Source: Helicobacter sp. (lineage in GTDB: Bacteria; Campylobacterota; Campylobacteria; Campylobacterales; Helicobacteraceae). Taken from it: DNA of 13,743 bases. The notes under the pieces are model-generated. The model saw only the letters and a list, made by a program, of their open reading frames with translations. It ran no database searches and was not told the origin of the DNA. Made by a program: the position numbers and the translations under genes. Location: the NCBI GenBank assembly GCA_029264655.1, contig JARHZY010000116.1, forward strand, positions 1 to 13,743, written 5' to 3'. Shown piece after piece: positions 1 to 6,968 of this stretch (position 1 is the first letter of the stretch; each line of letters starts with the position of its first letter).

Positions 1-14
1 ATAGTATTCAATAA

Positions 15-291
15 AGAGCAAAGATAAAGATAAAAATAAAAATCCATAATAAAACAAAAATATCTAAAATCTACCTTGTTAATTCCAAAAAAGAATTAAA
101 TAAGCTATGGGAGAGATTAACTAAAAACGCTAGAGAGCTTCCTGATGGTATTGACAAAAAGCATGGAAAACCGATATATAAAAGAATAATAGATGATGGG
201 ACGCAAATAAATTATAGAGTGGATTCAAGAAGCGGTGGGGCTAAATAACAAAACCCCAAAGACAAATATTAAAATGCACATAGATAAGTAA
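15..291 (+). pseudogene. decayed C-terminal end of a polymorphic-toxin-like protein
   Basis: A reading frame without a start codon is open from 15 to the TAA at 246-248. It is lysine-rich and contains motifs such as ELPDGID, KHGKPIYKRI and DSRSGG. This reads like the last part of a polymorphic or contact-dependent toxin, in which a 'ledGt.i.yR..S.SGG' end is common. Just past the SGG motif the coding sense seems to shift frame: another frame reads LNNKTPKTNIKMHIDK and stops at 289-291, which would be a natural C-terminus. A stop also lies in frame at 12-14. With no start, one upstream stop and one probable frameshift, I read it as a remnant. The family assignment is from recollection of sequence style and is only moderately secure. 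Confidence 0.45.
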
Positions 292-294
292 GGT

Positions 295-363
295 ATGATA
301 GTAGTGTATAAAGTCTTTGAAAAATTTGAAAAAGGTAGTGTAGAGATACTTCCAAAAATATGA
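295..363 (+). pseudogene. 22-codon stub, possible remnant of an immunity gene
   Basis: An ATG lies 3 bp after the shifted toxin-like stop, with TAAGG just before it (288-292). The peptide MIVVYKVFEKFEKG... runs 22 codons and ends at TGA 361-363. Reading through that stop gives another 15 sense codons before a TAA. Tight coupling of a small gene to a toxin 3' end is the usual place for an immunity protein, so this may be the truncated start of one. The peptide is too short to assign by family, and chance cannot be excluded. Confidence 0.25.
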
Positions 364-810
364 AGTGAGCAACACAATAAAATATATAAATATAATATAA
401 AAATGCATTAAAAAATAAGTTAGCCCACCAAATAAGTATTATTTATACCATTTTAGTGGTTTATATTTATCATATTATAAAAATTTTTGCAAAAATTATG
501 TAGGCTAATAGAAAAACCTGTTGTTATGTAATACTGCAATAAATAAAATAGTAAAAGTGGGGTTTATTATAAAAAATCATTATGTTTCCCAAATAGCATA
601 CATTTTATCATTGTATTATATTTATATTTTATGTTTCTGTAGTTAAGGTTTTATTTAGAATCTATAGTTAGTGTAGCCATATAAAATTATTATGTTATGG
701 TATTACAATATTCTATAATGATAGTATATCTTTTACGCGAAGTCCATGTTATTAAGCAAAAATAGGTTATCAAATAACATGGAATCTTATTTAAAAATTT
801 CGATAATCAA
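364..810. other. gene-free AT-rich stretch
   Basis: I see no coding frame with convincing composition here on either strand. Apart from the inverted repeat at 743-783, nothing stands out. It separates the decayed toxin-like end from the 3' end of the minus-strand thiD2-like gene and is probably eroded accessory DNA. Confidence 0.6.
743..783. repeat. 11-bp perfect inverted repeat with 19-nt spacer
   Basis: TCCATGTTATT (743-753) is matched exactly by AATAACATGGA (773-783). A smaller nested hairpin, GTTAT/ATAAC (766-770 and 774-778), competes with the right arm. The element lies 28 bp past the stop of the minus-strand thiD2-like gene, so it could end or protect that transcript, but no T-run follows the hairpin on that strand. 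It could also be a protein-binding site. Confidence 0.55.
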
Positions 811-1227
811 TTAATTTGCATTAGCCAATATATTATTTGCTATAACATGAAGATGATAAGCTTCATATCGTATCATTTTAAATGTTTGGCTTTGTCCATA
901 TTTGTGGCATTCTGGAAGTTTTAAACATTCTTCAAGCACTCTCGCACTTTCACAGATTCTGTGGAAATTTGCATGCAAAATTGCATATAAATCCATGCGT
1001 TCAGTTTCTGTTGTGATGCTTTCTTTTGCAACATCTTGTTCAATATCTCGTGCCTGTAAGAGTAATTCTTGGTGGTATAATATAGCTTTATGACGCATCT
1101 CTTTTAATGTATATGTTATTTCTTTATTGTTATACACATAACGAAATATGTCTTCTATTACTCTTATACCCTCTTGCAAGCGATTGATATTTGCATCTAA
1201 GATTCGCACTATTGCCTGTGTATTCAT
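811..1227 (-). CDS. ThiD2-like thiamine biosynthesis protein (HMP-phosphate kinase family)
   Basis: A 138-aa cytoplasmic protein with the family's N-terminal signature RILDANINRLQEGIRVIED at residues 7-25, followed by helical segments with conserved R/E pairs such as RICESARVLEE. This domain is known as ThiD2; it occurs alone or fused to ThiE thiamine-phosphate synthase. Stand-alone copies are often annotated as thiamine-phosphate pyrophosphorylase, but the ThiE barrel is absent here. Characterised ThiD2 proteins phosphorylate hydroxymethylpyrimidine phosphate in thiamine synthesis. I chose the ATG at 1225-1227 because AAAGAG precedes it by 5 nt and the signature starts a few residues in; an in-frame ATG 54 bp further upstream would add a hydrophobic tail crossing a hairpin and is unlikely. 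It lies 89 bp downstream of the Bax inhibitor gene on the same strand, with no clear promoter of its own. Confidence 0.8.
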   Translation of the reverse strand: MNTQAIVRILDANINRLQEGIRVIEDIFRYVYNNKEITYTLKEMRHKAILYHQELLLQARDIEQDVAKESITTETERMDLYAILHANFHRICESARVLEECLKLPECHKYGQSQTFKMIRYEAYHLHVIANNILANAN

Positions 1228-1249
1228 AAAAACTCTTTGTAAAAGCACA

Positions 1250-1281
1250 TAAAAAAGGAAGTGGGGGACATAAAGCCCCAT
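1250..1281 (-). terminator. terminator-like hairpin between the BI-1 and thiD2-like genes
   Basis: Read on the minus strand, TGGGG and CCCCA (1280-1276 and 1266-1262) form a 5-bp GC-rich stem with a 9-nt loop, followed by CTTCCTTTTTT. This fits a short intrinsic terminator for the Bax inhibitor gene, whose stop is about 35 bp upstream. It ends only 22 nt before the thiD2-like start, leaving little room for a separate promoter, so partial read-through or attenuation is possible. Confidence 0.5.
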
Positions 1282-1316
1282 AAAAAGAAAGTAAAATAAG
1301 AAGTCTAGCTAAGATA

Positions 1317-2006
1317 TTAATCTCTGCTAAACCCTAATATTTGCAATAATGCTGTAAAGATATTTAACACATCAAGATAAAGTGAGATTGCTGCAATAAT
1401 AGGATTATCATAGCGACCTCTTACAATATTTTGTGTATCATAAGCAATATATAGGCTAAATATAAGCACTACTGCACTTGCTATTGCAAACTGGAACATT
1501 GGACTCTTAAAGAAAAAATAATTTAAGAGAGCAAAACCAATTATAACAAGGACTGAATAAAAGAGTGCAGTGCCCATATTTGCTAAATCTTTTTTTGTTT
1601 TTAAAGCGAAAAGACTCATAATGCCAAAAATAATAGTAGTCATAGCAAGTGCTTGAGCTACAATCATACCACTTTTTGCCATTACAAACGCTAAAAGAGG
1701 CACTAAAGCAACACCGCTAATGAAAGCAAATGCTGCAAACACAACAAGGTTAATACCCGGCTTATTTTGCACAAATCCTAAACCAAAAATAAGTGCAAGT
1801 TCAAGTATAAAAATTGGTATTCTATACTCTACAACTAGTAAAGGGTTTTGCATACCAACTAATGCACCTATTGTTGCAAGAAGCAAACTTCCTGCAAAAA
1901 ACTTATATGTTGTCTTCACAAAATTCACAAGAGCAGTATCGCTATATGAAGCCTGATAGCTAGTGCCTTGTGCATCTTGAGTATAATTTCTATCGTAAAT
2001 TCCCAT
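1317..2006 (-). CDS. Bax inhibitor-1/YccA family membrane protein
   Basis: A 229-aa inner-membrane protein with seven hydrophobic segments at roughly residues 35-52, 60-78, 84-106, 113-134, 147-165, 170-189 and 201-225, after a short hydrophilic N-terminus. The family's conserved acidic pair is visible as D190 in YDTQNI and D212 in LYLDVLNIF; in bacterial homologues such as B. subtilis YetJ the equivalent pair gates a pH-sensitive calcium leak. The length is normal, and Helicobacter species carry one such gene (HP0920 in H. pylori, from memory). AAGGAG lies just before the ATG. An extended -10 on the minus strand sits about 90 bp upstream. The bacterial function remains poorly defined: calcium leak or regulation of membrane proteolysis are the main proposals. 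Confidence 0.88.
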   Translation of the reverse strand: MGIYDRNYTQDAQGTSYQASYSDTALVNFVKTTYKFFAGSLLLATIGALVGMQNPLLVVEYRIPIFILELALIFGLGFVQNKPGINLVVFAAFAFISGVALVPLLAFVMAKSGMIVAQALAMTTIIFGIMSLFALKTKKDLANMGTALFYSVLVIIGFALLNYFFFKSPMFQFAIASAVVLIFSLYIAYDTQNIVRGRYDNPIIAAISLYLDVLNIFTALLQILGFSRD

Positions 2007-2096
2007 AGATTTCTCCTTATGTAATAAAGAATTTCCAAAATTCTAACCAAAAATTATTAATAAACAATAATATCCATATTTTTACTAAAACATGTA

Positions 2097-2105
2097 ATTA
2101 TAACA
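2097..2105 (-). promoter_or_regulatory. extended -10 promoter for the Bax inhibitor-1 gene
   Basis: On the minus strand the sequence reads TGTTATAAT, a perfect TATAAT preceded by the TGn extension, about 90 nt before the start codon. No clear -35 is needed in Helicobacter vegetative promoters. A second TATAAT on the same strand lies at 2131-2126 and is an alternative. Confidence 0.5.
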
Positions 2106-2316
2106 ACCTAAAATAGGTATTTAACATTATATTTATTTGTTGCGTTATTATCTTAATTTATTAATTTTTGACACTATTATTACATATGATTCGATATTTT
2201 AAATATTTTACATGCTGTTTCTTCATTCTAAGAATGTATAGCAACATACTATCTATAAATTTCAAGTATTTTGTGCTATGTAGTAAGCACAAAGGTTTAG
2301 CGTATCTGTAGTATTG

Positions 2317-2325
2317 TGCTACAAT
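2317..2325 (+). promoter_or_regulatory. extended -10 promoter for the first DMT transporter
   Basis: TGCTACAAT carries the TGn extension and a near-consensus -10 about 50 nt before the ATG at 2374. A plain TATAAT at 2344-2349 is closer but would place transcription start almost on the ribosome binding site AAGGAG (2364-2369). Confidence 0.4.
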
Positions 2326-2373
2326 TATAGTTTGTAACTTTATTATAATAATGATTTGGAGTAAAGGAGTGTA

Positions 2374-3237
2374 ATGCAAAAAAACCATTATAGATTTATT
2401 GCACTTGCATTAATGGCAGAAAGTTTTATTATTTATGCGAGTGTGCTTGTGAAGCTTACTGATATGCCACCCATGAATTTAGGATTCTATCGCATAGTCC
2501 TTGCTCTACCAATATTTTGGCTTATGGCAAATGCACGGAGAAATATTTTTAAAATCCCCTTGAAAGATATAGGTTTTATGATGGGGGCAGGAGTGTTTTT
2601 TGCTTTTGATTTACTATTTTTTAATCTTGCATTACGACACACAAGTGTTGCAAATGTCAATCTTTTTGCATCTTTAGTATGTTTTATTCTTATGCCTATT
2701 GGTATTTTCTTTTTTAAAGAAAAATTCAAAAAAAGTTTTGTTATTGGAGGAGTTGTTGCATTTTTTGGTATTATTATTTTAGTTGGAGATAAAGGGGAAT
2801 TAAGCGTGGCAACACCTTTTGGTGATTTTATGGCATTCTTAAGCGTATTGTGCTATAGTAGTTTTTTAGGGGTGATTTATTCATTACGAAAGCAATATGG
2901 CACTTTAGAGATTATGTTTTTTGCATGTATTAGCTCTTGTATAGTGCTTTTGGTGCTTGCTTTAATATTTGAGGGTTTTAAGATTCCAAAAAATATGAGC
3001 GATTTTGGCATAATTGCTTTAATTGCACTATGCGGGCAAGTGATTGGACAGGGATTTTTTAATTATATTTTAGGTAAGGTAAATACTCAAACTTCTTCAT
3101 TGTTGCTACTCTTTTCTCCTATTATTGCTGCTTTAATGGGGTTTTTTATCTTAGGTGAGAGTTTGGGTATTTTTGAAATTTGTGGTATTTGCATTATCAT
3201 TTTTGGCGTCTATTTAGCAAAAAGAGAGAATTATTAA
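2374..3237 (+). CDS. EamA/DMT-family transporter, copy 1
   Basis: A 287-aa integral membrane protein with about ten hydrophobic segments arranged as two EamA repeats (residues ~8-138 and ~149-283), the standard plan of 10-TM drug/metabolite transporters. Each repeat begins with a helix followed by a conserved polar loop (KLTDMPPMNLGFYR in the first, GELSVATPFGDFMAF in the second), and the C-terminal half has the typical GQVIGQGFFNYILGK and LLLFSPIIAALMGFFILGE motifs. AAGGAG precedes the ATG by 4 nt. The substrate cannot be read from the sequence; family members export amino acids, metabolites or drugs. It is followed after 78 bp by a paralogue of identical length (about 68% identical by my ungapped hand count), so the pair arose by tandem duplication. 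Confidence 0.9.
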   Translation: MQKNHYRFIALALMAESFIIYASVLVKLTDMPPMNLGFYRIVLALPIFWLMANARRNIFKIPLKDIGFMMGAGVFFAFDLLFFNLALRHTSVANVNLFASLVCFILMPIGIFFFKEKFKKSFVIGGVVAFFGIIILVGDKGELSVATPFGDFMAFLSVLCYSSFLGVIYSLRKQYGTLEIMFFACISSCIVLLVLALIFEGFKIPKNMSDFGIIALIALCGQVIGQGFFNYILGKVNTQTSSLLLLFSPIIAALMGFFILGESLGIFEICGICIIIFGVYLAKRENY

Positions 3238-3271
3238 CTAACGATATATTTAAATATATTGAAATTCTAAA

Positions 3272-3277
3272 TATAAT
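3272..3277 (+). promoter_or_regulatory. -10 box for the second DMT transporter
   Basis: A perfect TATAAT lies 39 nt before the ATG at 3316 in the 78-bp gap between the two transporter genes, so the second copy may have its own promoter. A 16-bp AT-only palindrome (3244-3259) sits just upstream; given the base composition it may be chance. Confidence 0.4.
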
Positions 3278-3315
3278 ATTTTCTTTTAATTTCGTATTTA
3301 GTAGAGGAATATTCA

Positions 3316-4179
3316 ATGAAAACTAATAGTTTTAGTGTTATAATATTATCGATTATGGCACAAATTGCCACTATTTACTCTAGTGTGCTTATTAAGCTTA
3401 TGGATATGTCTCCTCTGAACTTAGGGTTTTATTCGATTGCATTCACTTTGCCTCTATTGTGGTTTATGATGCATGCACGCAGAAAGATTTTTAAAATTCC
3501 TTTTAAAGATATCATGTTTATAATGTTTGGTGGTATTTTTTGTGCTTTGGATTTATTTTTCTTCAATGTTGCATTACATAACACGAGTGTAGCAAATGTG
3601 AATTTATTTGCATCTTTAACATGTTTCATTCTCATACCTATTGGCGTATTTTTTTTTAAAGAAAAATTTCGAAAAAATTTTGGAATTGGTGCAATTATAG
3701 CACTTGTTGGTGTTATCATTTTAGTTGGAGGTAAGGGGGAATTAAGCGTGGCAACACCTTTTGGTGATTTTATGGCATTCTTAAGCGTATTGTGCTATGG
3801 TTGTTTCTTAAGTGCCATTTATTCTATGAGACAGCGTTATGGTGCTTTGGAAATTACATTTTTTAGCTATATAAGTGCTTGCGGCATGCTTTTTACTTTA
3901 GCGTTAATTTTCGAGGGTTTCGAGATTCCAAAAAATCTAAACGATTTTAGCATAATTGTTTTAATTGCATTATGCGGGCAAGTGATTGGACAAGGATTTT
4001 TGAACTATATTTTAGGTAAAGCTAACACGCAGGTTTCATCAATTTTATTACTTTTCACACCAATTATTGCTGCATTCATGGGTTTCTTTATTCTTGGAGA
4101 AGGTCTAGATAAATCAGAGATAATTGGTATTGGCATCATTATTATTGGTATTTATTTAGCACGAAAGGGGCTTTATTGA
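3316..4179 (+). CDS. EamA/DMT-family transporter, copy 2
   Basis: A 287-aa, ~10-TM protein that aligns to the preceding gene end to end without a gap, about 68% identical by hand count. The N-terminal 50 residues are the most diverged (about half identical) and residues 201-260 the least. Differences cluster in membrane helices rather than in the loops, which could alter substrate choice, but no substrate can be named. AGAGGAA lies 6 nt before the ATG. Codons 141-161 are identical to copy 1 at all 63 bases, far above the surrounding similarity. No convincing terminator follows; the 282 bp to rpoZ contain that gene's promoter. Confidence 0.9.
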   Translation: MKTNSFSVIILSIMAQIATIYSSVLIKLMDMSPLNLGFYSIAFTLPLLWFMMHARRKIFKIPFKDIMFIMFGGIFCALDLFFFNVALHNTSVANVNLFASLTCFILIPIGVFFFKEKFRKNFGIGAIIALVGVIILVGGKGELSVATPFGDFMAFLSVLCYGCFLSAIYSMRQRYGALEITFFSYISACGMLFTLALIFEGFEIPKNLNDFSIIVLIALCGQVIGQGFLNYILGKANTQVSSILLLFTPIIAAFMGFFILGEGLDKSEIIGIGIIIIGIYLARKGLY

Positions 4180-4424
4180 ATATCTATGTAGCTTAATTAA
4201 ATTTTAAATTAAAAATGCAATGATTTATTATTTCGGCTTTAGAATTGCATGATGATTTGTATTTTTTTGCCAATACATAACTTTATTTCAATAAGTGCTT
4301 GTCATTGCTATAAAACAATAAAATTTTAATTTTAACATCAATCATCTTGACAGAAAACTTTTTATTTCATAGTATTTTTAACGCAGATTCTATGGAAGTT
4401 ATACAATAATAAATATTTTTTAGC

Positions 4425-4430
4425 TATAAT
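4425..4430 (+). promoter_or_regulatory. -10 box for the rpoZ-spoT transcript
   Basis: TATAAT in the context TTTTTTAGCTATAATC, 32 nt before the rpoZ ATG, with T-rich DNA upstream as is usual for Helicobacter sigma-80 promoters. It is the best candidate start for the rpoZ-led block. Confidence 0.55.
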
Positions 4431-4461
4431 CAAAATTTTTATTATTTTATAAGGAAATACG

Positions 4462-4689
4462 ATGGTAATGAGAACTGAACAAGTAATTGCAGAAGCATTA
4501 GAACGCACAGAAAATGATAGATATAAGCTCTCTGTATTGGTATTTGCACGCGTTAAGGAATTAGGAGCTGGGGCACAACCATTATTAAATTATCCAGAGG
4601 ATTATCTTAAGCGTATGGAATTATGTGATATTGCATTGCAAGAAATAGCAGATGGTAAGGTAACATTAGCAAATAATCTCTCTATTTAA
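4462..4689 (+). CDS. rpoZ: RNA polymerase omega subunit
   Basis: A 75-aa protein with the epsilonproteobacterial omega pattern: an N-terminal RTEQVIAEALER helix, NDRYKLSVLVFARVKELGAGA at residues ~18-38 (the conserved core, with the R-V-K-x-L segment that contacts the beta-prime subunit), and the CDIALQEIADGK helix near the C-terminus. Omega helps assemble and stabilise core RNA polymerase. AAGGAA (4451-4456) precedes the ATG by 5 nt; a second in-frame ATG two codons on is possible. The gene directly precedes spoT, as in H. pylori (HP0776-HP0775), which strongly supports both calls. The pyrH gene that I recall before rpoZ in H. pylori is not here; a transporter gene takes its place. Confidence 0.92.
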   Translation: MVMRTEQVIAEALERTENDRYKLSVLVFARVKELGAGAQPLLNYPEDYLKRMELCDIALQEIADGKVTLANNLSI

Positions 4690-4725
4690 GCAAAATTTTA
4701 ATGATGTCGCGAAACGAGGTTTTTT

Positions 4726-6876
4726 GTGGATTTTTTTAGTAGTTTAGCACAAATTGCAACAATAAAAGAAGCATTAGCGCGTCTAGAGGCTTTGCAAACA
4801 ATTACACCAAAAATTATTAAAGCACTCGAAGATGCACAAACATACCATGAGGGGCAATTACGTAAAAGTGGGATACCCTATGTTGTGCATCCAATATGTG
4901 TAGCTTGTATTGTTGCACATTATGGTGGTGATGAAGCAATGGTTTGTGCTGCTTTATTGCATGATATTGTTGAGGATACATTATGTGAGATTGACTATAT
5001 TTATGAAACTTATGGAGATGAGGTTGGCACTTTAGTTGATGCTTTAACAAAGATTGTTAAAATCCGCAATGAAGAATTTACTTCAGATACTAATAATGAA
5101 AAACTCATAGCACAAGCACTATCTTTCCGCAAAATGCTTATTGCAAGTATAGAAGATCCAAAAGTGCTTGTTATAAAAATATGTGATAGAATGCATAATA
5201 TGCTTACACTTGATGCATTGAGCACTGCAAAACAAATGCGAATTGCAGAAGAAACACTTGTAGTCTATGCTCCCATTGCTCATAGGCTTGGGATGTCTTC
5301 ATTAAAGAATGAATTAGAAGATAAAAGTTTTTATTATATTTATTCTGATGATTACAATAGAATACAAGAAGAAAAAAATGTTAAACGACAGGGGCTTGAA
5401 TTTCGTCTTAATAGTTTTACCCAAAAAATCACTACACTTTTATTAAATAATGGTTTTTTACGCAATAGTTTTGAAATCCAAAGTAGAATTAAACGCAACT
5501 ATTCTATCCATTTAAAAATGCAACGCAAAGGTATTAGTATGGATGAAATGCTTGATTTACTTGCTGTGCGTATTATCGTAAAAAACCCGATAGATTGCTA
5601 TCGTGCATTGGGTATTGTGCATATTAATTTAAACCCTATACCATCGCGTTTAAAGGACTATATTGCATTACCAAAAGAAAATGGTTATCAAACAATACAT
5701 ACAACAGTTTTTGATGATAATGCAGTTTATGAGGTGCAAATCCGTACTTATGAAATGCATCAGAGTGCAGAAATGGGTATGGCAGCACATTGGAAATATA
5801 AGAGTGGTTTATCACCAAAACTTAATTGGTTAAAAGATATGAAAGAGAGTAGCAGCGTAAGCAAGAGTGCTGAAGAATTTTACGAAATAACACGGAATGA
5901 ACTTTATCGTGAAGATATTGTTGTATTTAGCCCAGAAGGCAAAACATTTAGTTTGCCTGTTGGTTCTGTGGTGCTTGATTATGCTTATGCTGTGCATAGT
6001 GATATTGGGGATATGGCAGAAAAAGCTTTTGTTAATAACCAACGAGTTTCGTTATTGCAAAAATTGAAAAGCGGTGATATTGTAAAAATTGAAAAAGGAA
6101 AGGTAGCCCATACGCGTTGCACATGGATTGATTCTGTAAAAACTTCAAAAGCAAGAATCCACATGCGGACAATGTGCCACAATAAAATAAAAGAAATAGA
6201 TAAAAAAGTGGCAGTTAATATTTTAACAACTATTTTTGATAAGGAACATCGATTTTTTGATGATTTTATTAAAAAATATGCCTTAGAGGAACGTATTGGA
6301 CAAGCTGCAACTGATTTAACTTTTTTACAAGAAGTTAAAAATGACTTTAAAAAAGAATACCATATTGATAACAGCTTTTTTGCATTTGTGCGTTTTAAGA
6401 GTATTGTCCTGAAAGAACAAAAATTTGATAATTTAATTTTACATACCAATCGTAATATTAATGAGTTAATCTTTGATCATTGTTGCCATCCAAAATTTGG
6501 CGATTCTATCGTAGCAATAAAGAATGGACAGCGGGCAATTGTGCATCATAAACTTTGCGATAAGGCAAATGAGCAGATAAATCAAGGTATAAACCAACTC
6601 TTTGTAACATGGGCAAAACATACAAAAATAAGTTTTCGCATTATTGTTTCATTTGAAAATAAGCAAGGCATGATTGCAGAGTTACTTACAATCCTAGCAA
6701 AACATCGCTACAATATAATAAAGGTTGATTATGATGGATATAAAAATAGCTTTTCTCCAGCATGTGAAGTCATTATAGAATCTGACCATTCAGATACAAA
6801 AACAATCAAAAAAGCATTGCAAAAAAAATGCAGGATTATTAAATTTATTAATCTTAAAGATGCTTATCAAGAATAA
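4726..6876 (+). CDS. spoT: bifunctional (p)ppGpp synthetase/hydrolase
   Basis: A 716-aa RelA/SpoT homologue, slightly shorter than the H. pylori protein. The hydrolase domain (residues ~40-190) keeps VHP at 54-56, the metal-binding HD pair H79-D80 in LLHDIVEDT, and CDRMHNM with D154. The synthetase domain (~240-360) keeps D277 in LDLLAVRI, YQTIHT at 321-326, and E336 in EVQIRT; so both activities look intact. A TGS domain follows (~395-455), then a CC/zinc-finger-like stretch with HCCHPKFGD (585-593) and a C-terminal ACT domain (~636-710). It makes and degrades the stringent-response alarmone and is normally the only such enzyme in Helicobacter. The start is GTG at 4726: GAGG lies 6 nt upstream, and an in-frame stop at 4702-4704 rules out a longer form. 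It begins 36 bp after rpoZ. Confidence 0.95.
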   Translation: MDFFSSLAQIATIKEALARLEALQTITPKIIKALEDAQTYHEGQLRKSGIPYVVHPICVACIVAHYGGDEAMVCAALLHDIVEDTLCEIDYIYETYGDEVGTLVDALTKIVKIRNEEFTSDTNNEKLIAQALSFRKMLIASIEDPKVLVIKICDRMHNMLTLDALSTAKQMRIAEETLVVYAPIAHRLGMSSLKNELEDKSFYYIYSDDYNRIQEEKNVKRQGLEFRLNSFTQKITTLLLNNGFLRNSFEIQSRIKRNYSIHLKMQRKGISMDEMLDLLAVRIIVKNPIDCYRALGIVHINLNPIPSRLKDYIALPKENGYQTIHTTVFDDNAVYEVQIRTYEMHQSAEMGMAAHWKYKSGLSPKLNWLKDMKESSSVSKSAEEFYEITRNELYREDIVVFSPEGKTFSLPVGSVVLDYAYAVHSDIGDMAEKAFVNNQRVSLLQKLKSGDIVKIEKGKVAHTRCTWIDSVKTSKARIHMRTMCHNKIKEIDKKVAVNILTTIFDKEHRFFDDFIKKYALEERIGQAATDLTFLQEVKNDFKKEYHIDNSFFAFVRFKSIVLKEQKFDNLILHTNRNINELIFDHCCHPKFGDSIVAIKNGQRAIVHHKLCDKANEQINQGINQLFVTWAKHTKISFRIIVSFENKQGMIAELLTILAKHRYNIIKVDYDGYKNSFSPACEVIIESDHSDTKTIKKALQKKCRIIKFINLKDAYQE

Positions 6877-6903
6877 CTAATGTAAGGGGATTTTAAGAAT
6901 CTT

Positions 6904-6909
6904 TATAAT
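6904..6909 (+). promoter_or_regulatory. possible -10 box upstream of tyrS
   Basis: TATAAT in the 92-bp gap between spoT and tyrS, about 60 nt before the tyrS ATG. Other TATAAA/TATAAT matches at 6923-6928 and 6948-6953 make the exact start uncertain. It suggests tyrS-fabX-amiA may be transcribed apart from rpoZ-spoT. Confidence 0.3.
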
Positions 6910-6968
6910 TTCATAGTATCATTATAAAGAAAACTAAAATATAAATTTATAATTAAGGAATATGTGCT

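Noticed and set aside
902..1093. 63-codon plus-strand frame opposite the thiD2-like gene
   Set aside because: It is antisense to a well-supported gene, has no ribosome binding site and no recognisable protein composition.
2161..2388. 75-codon minus-strand frame between the Bax inhibitor and transporter genes
   Set aside because: It overlaps the transporter start and its promoter, and its sequence looks like translated AT-rich intergenic DNA.
3244..3259. 16-bp AT-only palindrome between the transporter genes
   Set aside because: It is composed entirely of A and T in very AT-rich DNA and has no other support as an operator.
4701..4739. 12-codon ATG frame overlapping the spoT start
   Set aside because: It is too short to judge, with no ribosome binding site of its own; it could be chance.
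5985..6449. 154-codon minus-strand frame inside spoT
   Set aside because: It is a shadow of the spoT coding frame, whose domains are all accounted for.
6824..6831. A8 run in spoT as a phase-variation site
   Set aside because: A short poly-A run is common at this base composition; there are no long G or C tracts in the window of the type used for Helicobacter phase variation.
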